Origin: DATKLX01 sp035542155
Lineage (GTDB): Bacteria > Chloroflexota > Anaerolineae > Anaerolineales > Anaerolineaceae
Assembly: GCA_035542155.1 (NCBI GenBank)
Contig: DATKLX010000152.1
Coordinates: 1-19,054 of the forward strand
Direction of reading: 5' to 3'
DNA length: 19,054 bases
Shown here: positions 12,904-19,054 of the stretch, piece after piece
Layout: the number at the start of each line of letters is the position of its first letter
Position numbering within the stretch: the first letter of the stretch is position 1
Position numbers and translations under genes: made by a program
Notes under the pieces: generated by a model
Databases searched by the model: none
The model's input: the letters and a program-made list of their open reading frames with translations, nothing else
Told to the model about the DNA's origin: nothing

Positions 12904-12942
12904 AAGGGGCGCTCGACTGCTTTCGGCAGCCCGGCACCCCTT
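12904..12942 (-). promoter_or_regulatory. long hairpin at the predicted 5' end of the sigma-factor mRNA
   Basis: Two 17-base arms around a CGAAA loop: 13 Watson-Crick pairs, two G-T pairs and two mismatches. It begins within a few bases of the predicted transcription start from the promoter at 12944-12973, and it is 51 bp from the sigma ATG. No T-run follows on the minus strand, so it is not a standard terminator for the upstream DUF11 gene. Confidence 0.5.
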
Positions 12943-12943
12943 C

Positions 12944-12973
12944 ATTTTAGCCTCGAATCAACATCGGTTTCAA
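12944..12973 (-). promoter_or_regulatory. sigma-70-type promoter of the ECF sigma/DUF5667 operon
   Basis: On the minus strand TTGAAA (12973-12968), 18-bp spacer, TAAAAT (12949-12944), each hexamer five of six. It lies in the 136-bp gap between the DUF11 gene and the sigma gene and gives a leader of about 85 bases. Confidence 0.6.
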
Positions 12974-12988
12974 CTGGCTATCCGATGA

Positions 12989-15082
12989 TTAGCGCAGGAT
13001 AAGGGGCACAAAGATTTGGTCAGGACCGTCTGGTTCCTGGGCGCTTTCCAGCGGATCCAGGCCGCTCTGCGGCAGGACCGGGTTGAACGTCAGCCCGTCA
13101 GTCTCGAGCTGGCTATTCCCATCCGTCAGGTTGGCGCTGGCCACAGTGCTGGAGCTGTAAGGCATTGGCCAGGGCAGTCGCGGGCCACCGCCGGGCGTTA
13201 TGCTCAGGTTGAACGTCGCCGGCTGCAAACCGTGCACCAGGAAGAGATAGATCCCTGCTGTTGGGGTGGTGAAGGTGATGGTCTGGACGTTGCTTGAAGG
13301 AGTGGGGCTGGTAGCATCCGGGGTAAACAGGCTTCCCGGGTACCAGACGAACAGGTGCGCTGCCCCGGAGAGGGTATCCAGTTCAGCCTTCACGTCCACG
13401 CCGGCCGGGTAATACACAAGATAAGGGATCATCTTGCCCGCGCCTACCTGAGTGCCGGGGAGTAGCAGGCTGGCGAAGTCGACCGCGCTGACGGTCAGGC
13501 GCGATCGATTATGTGCTGTGTCCGCCACCCACACGCCCATGAAGTGCGTCCCGCTCTGCGCGTCGAGTTTCGATGGGTAATCGGCCAGGTAAGGGATCCA
13601 ACCGCTGGCTTTGACCTCCTGCCAGTGCGGAAATGGATTGGTGACCAGGAGCCATTCTTTCAGGAACATCCACCGAACGCCCACGTTATCGCTGGCATCG
13701 ATGTGCAACTTGACTTCTGAGCTGGTTTGAACGTCCTTCTCATCGATGACAAAGCGGTTCACAACCGGGGGAAAGGGATCTTCTCCGGACTCCAGCAGTC
13801 GTACCGTGACGCTGCGTTTCAAGGTCACGCCACCGGCAGTAATCGCAGCCGTGTTGATGATGCGGGTCGTGTTGGCCAGCGGACTGATGGCGGTGACGTG
13901 AAAAGTCAGCATCGCCGTCGAGCCCTCGGGAACCAGTACATCGCTCCAGCTTACCGTACGGCTGGCGGGATCGTATACGCCCTCGGCGTTGGCTGAGCCG
14001 TCGATGTAGCTCACCTCAATCGGTAGAGGATCGCTCACCTGGCTGGTCAGCGGGAAGGAGGCGCTGTTGTGCAGGTAGATGAAATAGCTGAATTCCTGCC
14101 CCGGAAGCACTGCGCGCTGGCTGGCCGTTTTGTAGGAGCCTTCCAGGGGGGAAGTCGGGCGCTGGACCAGCAAGATATCCGCCGAGCGTTGGAATGAATA
14201 GGTATTGGTGGAGATGAAAGCCGTATTGGTGACGACCAGTCCGGCAGAGCTGCTGACCGGGAAGACCTGCGGCGCAATGGCGGCGAAAGTCAGGGTGACC
14301 GGCTCCACCGGGAGGAGCTCGTTGTATGGCTGGACGACCACGTCTTTCCAGGTCACCGTTTTGGTCGTCGCGTCATATACCCCATCGTGGTTGGCCGAAT
14401 CTACCTTGTAGGTCAGAATCGCCGGGACCGGGTCGACCACCTGGACGGTGATTGGATCCTTTCCGGTGTTCAGCAGGCGGATCGAGAAAGTGACCTGCTC
14501 TCCGGGGCCCAACACGCGCGGAGAGGCGGATTTGAACGAGCCGGCCAGGTCAGAGTCGCCTGGCCCGGAGGGCATCAGGGTCACCCAGGCCTGCCGCTGT
14601 AGTACAATCCCATTAAAGCTAATCGTGGCGGTATTCACCACTGGGGTGGGTTGGTCGACCTGCACGGTATCCTTGACCTCGAAGGTCAGATCAATCGCTG
14701 GGGAGGGACCCACCGGAACCTGCGTCCAGGTGAGGACGCGCAATTCTGGATCGTACCCGCCGCCATAGTTGGCCGATCCCGGGACGTAGTCCAACCCAAC
14801 CGGGATCGGGTCAGTCACCTTTCCGAGGAAGGTGGGAGAGAGCGAGAGAGAAGGACCGGTTTCAACGTGGATGGTGTAGGTCATCACCTCGCCCAGGGTC
14901 AGCTTGGGTTTCGATGCTGCCTTGTAAATGCCGCCATAAGGTGAGGGGACCGGGCTCAGGGTGGAGTCCGCGGCCTTGACTGTGGCTGGCTCCGCGAAAG
15001 ACGACAATAGACCAACCACCGCGATCAAACAGAACAGGCTGAAATACAGCCTGTGGGGTCGGGATCGAGAAATCAGCATCAT
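12989..15082 (-). CDS. secreted DUF11-repeat protein
   Basis: 697 residues from the ATG at 15082, which has AGGAGG 7 bases upstream (an earlier alternative start at 15121 spans that site). Residues 1-37 are a signal peptide: basic start, then LYFSLFCLIAVVGLLSSF and a likely cut after VKA. Three tandem DUF11 (conserved-repeat) domains follow at about 50-169, 178-306 and 313-430, each with SYKTAS-like opening, LGPGE or LPGQE, DP-PI/V, a GSAN or DSAN...G-YD turn and a TVTW-like strand. Then come an Ig-like block (about 440-540, DASDNVGVRW) and a beta-rich region (about 550-640). The extreme C-terminus is PDQIFVPLILR. It should be an extracellular or surface-attached beta-sandwich protein with an adhesive or structural role. 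No catalytic motif is seen. Confidence 0.88.
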   Translation of the reverse strand: MMLISRSRPHRLYFSLFCLIAVVGLLSSFAEPATVKAADSTLSPVPSPYGGIYKAASKPKLTLGEVMTYTIHVETGPSLSLSPTFLGKVTDPIPVGLDYVPGSANYGGGYDPELRVLTWTQVPVGPSPAIDLTFEVKDTVQVDQPTPVVNTATISFNGIVLQRQAWVTLMPSGPGDSDLAGSFKSASPRVLGPGEQVTFSIRLLNTGKDPITVQVVDPVPAILTYKVDSANHDGVYDATTKTVTWKDVVVQPYNELLPVEPVTLTFAAIAPQVFPVSSSAGLVVTNTAFISTNTYSFQRSADILLVQRPTSPLEGSYKTASQRAVLPGQEFSYFIYLHNSASFPLTSQVSDPLPIEVSYIDGSANAEGVYDPASRTVSWSDVLVPEGSTAMLTFHVTAISPLANTTRIINTAAITAGGVTLKRSVTVRLLESGEDPFPPVVNRFVIDEKDVQTSSEVKLHIDASDNVGVRWMFLKEWLLVTNPFPHWQEVKASGWIPYLADYPSKLDAQSGTHFMGVWVADTAHNRSRLTVSAVDFASLLLPGTQVGAGKMIPYLVYYPAGVDVKAELDTLSGAAHLFVWYPGSLFTPDATSPTPSSNVQTITFTTPTAGIYLFLVHGLQPATFNLSITPGGGPRLPWPMPYSSSTVASANLTDGNSQLETDGLTFNPVLPQSGLDPLESAQEPDGPDQIFVPLILR

Positions 15083-15192
15083 CCTGGCGCCTCCTGGGAA
15101 CAGAATCGACCGTCGTCTCAAAGGTTGATTTCGGGACTTCTAATAGGCTTAACGTACCAGTTTGAGTTTCGTTAGCGGTCTTTCCTGAATTC

Positions 15193-16614
15193 CTATGGAT
15201 ACGCTTTCCCCAGCCAATCCAGAGGATCTACCTGAACGCCCCCCACCAGGATTTCAAAATGCAGGTGCGGCCCTTCCGCCCGTCCAGTATTGCCGATCAA
15301 CCCGATTATTTGCCCGGCCTGGATCCGGTCTCCTGCCTTGACCCGGATCTCGGACTGGTGGAAGTACCCACTATACACACCCCATCCGTGGTCGATCAGG
15401 GTCGTATTTCCGCGCACGGTGAGAAGTCCGGTGAAAACCACCACCCCGGGGGCTGGCGCATAGATCTCGACCCCTTTCCCCCCAAAGATATCCAAACCAG
15501 TGTGATACTGGTCGTACGGGCCCCCATTATATGATCTGCGGCTGCCGAAGCGCGCCGACCAGCACTCGTTGGTTTCAAGGCACCATGCTTTGGTAAACAG
15601 CTTTGAGGGCAGATCGAACGCGCCGTCCCAATATTTCGTTTCGGTAGCCGGGGCGGCTAGCGCATAATATTGATCATTCTCTGGCCCGGTTACCTTTGGA
15701 TCGAGAGTTTCCGGGGGCACCGTCAGCGGCAGGTCGCGCACGTAACCGCCTGACTTGACAATCACCATTTGGGAATACTTGAAGCTTGCGTCGTTTTCTA
15801 GCTCGCCCTGGATCGTGAGCGGGTATATGCCCTTATCCAACATGGCATACACCCCTTGCAGGGCGACGTACGTGCCTGGCTTCTCCTGGAAAAAATGGAG
15901 CTCGTGGTCGACCAGGCTCCCCGAAAAATGGACCGGTTCGCGGGTGGTGATCCGGATCACCTCGGTCTTGCCCTGCACCAACGGGTACGGGTTGATCTCG
16001 ATCGATTCGACCGCCGGGTATATGCTCGCCTCACCCTGGTTGGTATCGTTCCCCTCGCTCGGGTAGACCAGGAATTCTCCCGGAGCGGCATCCCAGCTCC
16101 CTTTCAACCCGTTGGCTTCGACCAGCGTCCAGAGGTTCGTCCCCTTCTTCGCGGCCAGCTCCAGCAAGGTCTGGTCTGCTGCAAGAGAGGCTTCCCCATA
16201 GGTTGCCTTGGGATCGGGCTCGGGCAGGATCACATTGCCGCCCACGTACAGCTCTGCCGGGCTGGTGATGTGATTGAGCTTGACCAGGCCGTCGATTGGG
16301 ATGCGGTAGCGCCGGCTGAGGGTCACCAGGCTGTCGCCGTAATGGATCTCCTGCGCCGTGATCACCCCTTTGACCCCTTCCAGCCCGGGTAAAACCAGTT
16401 GATCGCCGACCTTCAGGCGATTGGGGTCGATCTGCGGGTTGGCGTTCTCCAGCTCGTCCAGCGAGAGCCCAAAGCGGATGGCGATCGTGTAAAACGTGTC
16501 GCCTGCCTGGACGATATAGATGGGTTGGTCAGGGGTTGGATCCTGGGCGAAGGCTCGCTGGGGAAGAAGAATGAGGCCAAGCAGGAGGAGGATGGAGAAG
16601 CATCTACGCAGCAT
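15193..16614 (-). CDS. LysM-domain M23-family metallopeptidase
   Basis: 473 residues from the ATG at 16614, which overlaps the DUF192 gene by 11 bp; an upstream in-frame start would run through most of that gene. A signal peptide (LLLLGLILLPQRAFA, cut after AFA near 23) is followed by LysM domains at 31-76 (YIVQAGDTFYTIAIRFG) and about 85-131 (HYGDSLVTLSRRYRI), plus a degenerate third one at 138-186. About 180 residues of beta-rich sequence precede the M23 domain (about 365-466) with HTGLD (His371, Asp375), FHQ (His419) and GPHLHFE (His450, His452), the zinc and catalytic residues. All are present, so it should be an active peptidoglycan endopeptidase at the cell surface, or a regulator of one. 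Confidence 0.95.
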   Translation of the reverse strand: MLRRCFSILLLLGLILLPQRAFAQDPTPDQPIYIVQAGDTFYTIAIRFGLSLDELENANPQIDPNRLKVGDQLVLPGLEGVKGVITAQEIHYGDSLVTLSRRYRIPIDGLVKLNHITSPAELYVGGNVILPEPDPKATYGEASLAADQTLLELAAKKGTNLWTLVEANGLKGSWDAAPGEFLVYPSEGNDTNQGEASIYPAVESIEINPYPLVQGKTEVIRITTREPVHFSGSLVDHELHFFQEKPGTYVALQGVYAMLDKGIYPLTIQGELENDASFKYSQMVIVKSGGYVRDLPLTVPPETLDPKVTGPENDQYYALAAPATETKYWDGAFDLPSKLFTKAWCLETNECWSARFGSRRSYNGGPYDQYHTGLDIFGGKGVEIYAPAPGVVVFTGLLTVRGNTTLIDHGWGVYSGYFHQSEIRVKAGDRIQAGQIIGLIGNTGRAEGPHLHFEILVGGVQVDPLDWLGKAYP

Positions 16615-16972
16615 CGAAAATAACCTGGTCTCCGGTCTGGAACTCGGCCAGGCGCTGGGGATGGATTTCGAGGATATATTTGGCCGGCCTAGCCGGCATA
16701 TAAAACGGCTGCCAGGCTTTAGCAAGGCAGTGATCGACGATCTTTCCCTGCTTGTCGATCCAGATCACGCCCAGGTCGAAGGGGACGAAAAACATGTGGA
16801 TCGCCGCGTCCAATCGGGTTTCACTCTCCTGGACTAGGACCAGCCCTTTCTCCTCGCCGACCTCTTTGGAAAACATAAACCCACGCAGCCGGCTCATGAA
16901 AGAAACGCAAAAACCAGCCCGGATCGGCTGGATTAAGGGACGGGTTTGGTTGCGGATCAGGACTTCTTGCAT
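16604..16972 (-). CDS. DUF192 (UPF0127) family protein
   Basis: 122 residues. The family signature is visible: RLRGFMF (29-35), GLVLV (43-47), DAAIHMFFVPFDLGVIWID (55-73) and PAKYILEIHP (95-104). DUF192 proteins are small beta-rich domains of unknown biochemical role, often secreted or found next to envelope genes; here no signal peptide is apparent. Its 3' end overlaps the start of the LysM/M23 gene by 11 bp, so the two are co-translated. The ATG at 16972 has no strong ribosome binding site; a 12-bp palindrome lies 9 bp upstream. Confidence 0.88.
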   Translation of the reverse strand: MQEVLIRNQTRPLIQPIRAGFCVSFMSRLRGFMFSKEVGEEKGLVLVQESETRLDAAIHMFFVPFDLGVIWIDKQGKIVDHCLAKAWQPFYMPARPAKYILEIHPQRLAEFQTGDQVIFDAA

Positions 16973-16981
16973 CCCATGATG

Positions 16982-16993
16982 GGTCGATCGACC
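16982..16993. repeat. 12-bp perfect palindrome before DUF192
   Basis: GGTCGATCGACC lies between the response-regulator stop (17023) and the DUF192 ATG (16972). Its placement would suit an operator, but it is short and a single copy, so chance is possible. Confidence 0.3.
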
Positions 16994-17022
16994 TTTAGTT
17001 TAGCCGGGGCCGCGGGATAAGA

Positions 17023-17427
17023 TTATTCTGCTTCAACCGTTTTTTTTGGATAGAGCACCTTTTCGATGCTTTCTACCAACTCGGAGGGCCGGAACGGCTT
17101 GCAAATATAATCGTCCACCTTGGCGATGTGCAGCCCCAGGACTTTGTCGATCGATTGCGATTTGGCGGTGATCACAATGATCGGGATTGTATTCGTCGCA
17201 TCATTGGCTTTAATCTGCTGGAACACATCCCAACCATCCATGTCCGGCATCATCAAGTCCAGGAGAACCAGATCTGGCTTGTCCTGCACGACAAAATCCA
17301 GACCCTGGCGTCCCCCATGGGCACCCTTCACGGAGTAACCCCGCCGGTTTAAAATCAGGCTTACCAAATCAATCATTTCGGGGTCATCTTCGATGTACAC
17401 GATCGTTTTGGTTGTTTGTTCAGTCAT
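17023..17427 (-). CDS. receiver-only response regulator
   Basis: 134 residues from the ATG at 17427, with AGGAG 7 bases upstream (the frame extends to 17481 but without a site). A complete CheY-like receiver: Glu13-Asp14-Asp15, phosphoacceptor Asp57 in LLDLMMPDMDG, Thr87 and Lys110 in CKPF. There is no output domain, so it must act by protein contact or as a phosphorelay intermediate. No histidine kinase is nearby. It is divergent from the exodeoxyribonuclease III gene with a 65-bp gap and lies 50 bp before DUF192. It is not closely similar by eye to the other receiver at 5047-5409. Confidence 0.93.
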   Translation of the reverse strand: MTEQTTKTIVYIEDDPEMIDLVSLILNRRGYSVKGAHGGRQGLDFVVQDKPDLVLLDLMMPDMDGWDVFQQIKANDATNTIPIIVITAKSQSIDKVLGLHIAKVDDYICKPFRPSELVESIEKVLYPKKTVEAE

Positions 17428-17453
17428 AGATGTTCTCCTAACCTGATAGGATA

Positions 17454-17481
17454 AGTTTACCACAGGCAGAGGTAAAAGCAA
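17454..17481 (-). promoter_or_regulatory. possible promoter of the response-regulator gene
   Basis: On the minus strand TTGCTT (17481-17476), 16-bp spacer, TAAACT (17459-17454), a weak match placed about 20 bp from a likely start and just before the AGGAG of the receiver gene. It sits inside the short divergent gap shared with the exonuclease gene. Confidence 0.3.
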
Positions 17482-17492
17482 ACTGGGAAAAA

Positions 17493-18260
17493 ATGAAGAT
17501 CACCACTTGGAATGTCAACGGCTACCGGGCTGTGCTGAACAAGGGCTTTGGCGAGTGGGTCCAATCCTACCAACCGGACGTCCTATGCCTTCAGGAGATC
17601 AAGGTGGCTCCATCCCAACTGGATCCCTCGGCTCGAGAGATCCCGGGCTACTTCAGCATCTGGAACCCGGCGCAGCGCCCGGGCTACAGCGGCGTGGCTA
17701 CCTTTGTGCGTATTCCAGACATTCAAAACCAGATCGGCCTGGGCGCCCCGCGCTTCGACGTCGAAGGCCGTGTTCTGCGCACGACCCACGATGGTTTTCA
17801 CCTGCTCAATGTCTATTTTCCGAGCGGCCAGAGGGGGTTAGACCGGGTTGGTTACAAGCTTGAGTTTTATGCCGCGCTCCTCGACTGGTGCGACCGCATG
17901 CATGCTGCCGGGGAAAAGCTGGTCGTCACCGGCGATTTCAACACCGCCCACCGCGAGATCGACCTCGCCCATCCCAGGCAAAACATCCACACCTCGGGGT
18001 TCCTCCCCGAAGAGCGCGCCTGGATCGATACCTACCTGGAGCATGGCTTTGTGGACGCCTTCCGCTGGCTCTATCCCGACCGGGTCGCCTATACCTGGTG
18101 GACATATGTGTCTGGAGCCCGCTCCCGCAATATCGGCTGGCGATTGGACTATTTTATGGTTTCCAAAGGGCTCTTAGATAGGGTTACCGATGTCACCATC
18201 CACACCGAGGTGCTCGGCTCGGATCACTGCCCGGTGACCCTTAATCTGAAAGACGCCTGA
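17493..18260 (+). CDS. xth: exodeoxyribonuclease III (AP endonuclease)
   Basis: 255 residues, the usual length of the ExoIII/ExoA branch. It cleaves DNA at abasic sites and removes 3' blocking groups in base excision repair. Catalytic residues of the endonuclease/exonuclease/phosphatase fold are in place: Asn7 (WNVNG), Glu35 (CLQEIK), Tyr108 (NVYFPSGQ), Asp148 and Asn150 (TGDFNTAH), the GWRLDYF block, and Asp244-His245 (GSDHCPV). A weak GGGA precedes the ATG. It is the only plus-strand protein gene. Its last 37 bases overlap the 3' end of the convergent acyl-CoA synthetase gene. Confidence 0.96.
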   Translation: MKITTWNVNGYRAVLNKGFGEWVQSYQPDVLCLQEIKVAPSQLDPSAREIPGYFSIWNPAQRPGYSGVATFVRIPDIQNQIGLGAPRFDVEGRVLRTTHDGFHLLNVYFPSGQRGLDRVGYKLEFYAALLDWCDRMHAAGEKLVVTGDFNTAHREIDLAHPRQNIHTSGFLPEERAWIDTYLEHGFVDAFRWLYPDRVAYTWWTYVSGARSRNIGWRLDYFMVSKGLLDRVTDVTIHTEVLGSDHCPVTLNLKDA

Positions 18261-19054
18261 TGCACCTGGTGAATATCTGCGATCACTTCCGGGTTGACCA
18301 GTGAGGAAGTATCCCCCGGGTCCAGGTCGAGGTACGCCGACCGGATCATCCGCCGCATAATCTTGGCGTTGCGCGTCTTGGGCAGGTCGCGGATGAAATA
18401 AATTTCCTTCGGCGCCAGCGCTTTTCCCTGCGATTGGACGATCCGGTTGAAGATCTCAGCTTTGATCGCTGGTCCCGGGTCAAACCCGGGTTTGAGCACG
18501 CAAAAGACCACCAGTTGGCTCCCCTTGACCTCGTCCGGCACACCGATCGCCGCCGACTCCTGCACCGCCGGATGGGAGACCACCGCTGCCTCCACCTCCG
18601 CTGGCCCCAGCCGTTTCCCCCCAATTTTGATCGTGTCGTCCGAGCGGCCGAGCACGTACCACTGCCCATCGCCGTCGACAGCTGCCCAGTCGCCATGGAC
18701 CCACACGTCTGGCCACCGCGACCAGTAGGTCTCCAGGTAACGATTTGGGTCTTTCCAGAAACCGCGCGTCATCCCGATCCACGGTGCCCGGATGGTCAGC
18801 TCGCCTACCTGTCCCTGTAGCGTCTTCCCGTTTTCATCCAGGATCGCCGCGGCGATCCCGGGACAGGGCGCTGAAAATGAGCACGGTTTGATCGGCAGGA
18901 TAGGATTGCTCATCAGGATCCCCCCACCGATTTCCGTCCCGCCCGTATAGTTGATTATCGGAACCTGCTTCTTGCACACAGTCTCGAACAGCCAGTTCCA
19001 CGGGTCGGGGTTCCACGGCTCCCCTGTCGAAGCCACGATCCGCAGGCTGCTGAG
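18224..19054 (-). CDS. AMP-forming acyl-CoA (acetyl-CoA-like) synthetase, C-terminal part
   Basis: The frame runs 276 residues from the window edge to the TGA at 18224, so the N-terminal half lies outside. ANL-superfamily motifs are clear: STGEPW (9-14), YTGGTEIGG (36-44), WVHGDWA, the hinge and A8 motif GRSDDTIKIGGKRLGPAEVE, and the C-terminal KTRNAKIMRR containing the catalytic lysine that Pat-type enzymes acetylate in acetyl-CoA synthetase. The enzyme activates a carboxylic acid to an acyl-AMP and then to acyl-CoA. The motif set resembles acetyl- or propionyl-CoA synthetases, but the acid pocket is mostly outside the window. No pseudogene signs are seen. Confidence 0.92.
   Translation of the reverse strand, partial: LSSLRIVASTGEPWNPDPWNWLFETVCKKQVPIINYTGGTEIGGGILMSNPILPIKPCSFSAPCPGIAAAILDENGKTLQGQVGELTIRAPWIGMTRGFWKDPNRYLETYWSRWPDVWVHGDWAAVDGDGQWYVLGRSDDTIKIGGKRLGPAEVEAAVVSHPAVQESAAIGVPDEVKGSQLVVFCVLKPGFDPGPAIKAEIFNRIVQSQGKALAPKEIYFIRDLPKTRNAKIMRRMIRSAYLDLDPGDTSSLVNPEVIADIHQVHQASFRLRVTGQ

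Noticed and set aside
12853..12945. N-terminal extension of the sigma factor to an ATG at 12945
   Set aside because: It would translate the leader hairpin, has no sigma-family content, and starts at or before the predicted transcription start.
15856..16392. 178-codon plus-strand open frame
   Set aside because: Antisense to the well-supported LysM/M23 gene.

Overview
This window (about 19 kb, GC-rich, nearly all genes on the minus strand) looks like ordinary chromosome from a member of the Chloroflexota, most likely class Anaerolineae. That is an inference from gene content: a DUF5667 membrane protein paired with an ECF sigma factor, a DUF11-repeat secreted protein ending in a short hydrophobic PLILR-type tail, a LysM/M23 envelope peptidase, and a pair of large unrecognised proteins of a type I associate with Anaerolineae. 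I see no insertion sequence, phage gene, CRISPR array or toxin-antitoxin pair. 

Right-to-left in transcription order: (i) 18224-19054 is the C-terminal part of an AMP-forming acyl-CoA synthetase, convergent with and overlapping the only plus-strand gene, exodeoxyribonuclease III (17493-18260). (ii) Divergent from it, 17427-15193 holds a receiver-only response regulator, a DUF192 protein and a LysM/M23 peptidase, followed by a large secreted DUF11 protein (15082-12989). (iii) 12973-11042 is an ECF sigma factor plus a DUF5667 single-pass membrane protein, with a good promoter and a long hairpin at the predicted 5' end of the mRNA. (iv) 10994-8842 is a two-gene unit of unknown function with winged-helix-like segments, closed by a strong terminator. 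(v) 8714-2264 begins with a promoter and tRNA-Arg(TCT), then a tightly packed run of six genes: hsp20, lon, a second receiver-only response regulator, a PHP-AlbA_2 fusion, a GNAT acetyltransferase and a MogA/MoaB protein. Gaps are 0-9 bp, apart from about 63 bp before the PHP gene if its preferred GTG start is used. (vi) efp has its own consensus promoter and is followed by a structured intergenic region, a small eight-cysteine protein and a HAD-DinB fusion cut by the window edge.

No gene set here is a recognisable complete new system. The best candidates for undescribed biology are the two-gene unit at 8842-10889, the PHP-AlbA_2-plus-C-terminal-domain protein inside the hsp20-lon operon, and the HAD-DinB fusion coupled to a cysteine-rich protein. 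EF-P carries arginine at its loop tip (Arg32), the residue rhamnosylated by EarP in other bacteria, and no modification gene is visible nearby. All functional calls are from motif reading only; no database search was possible.
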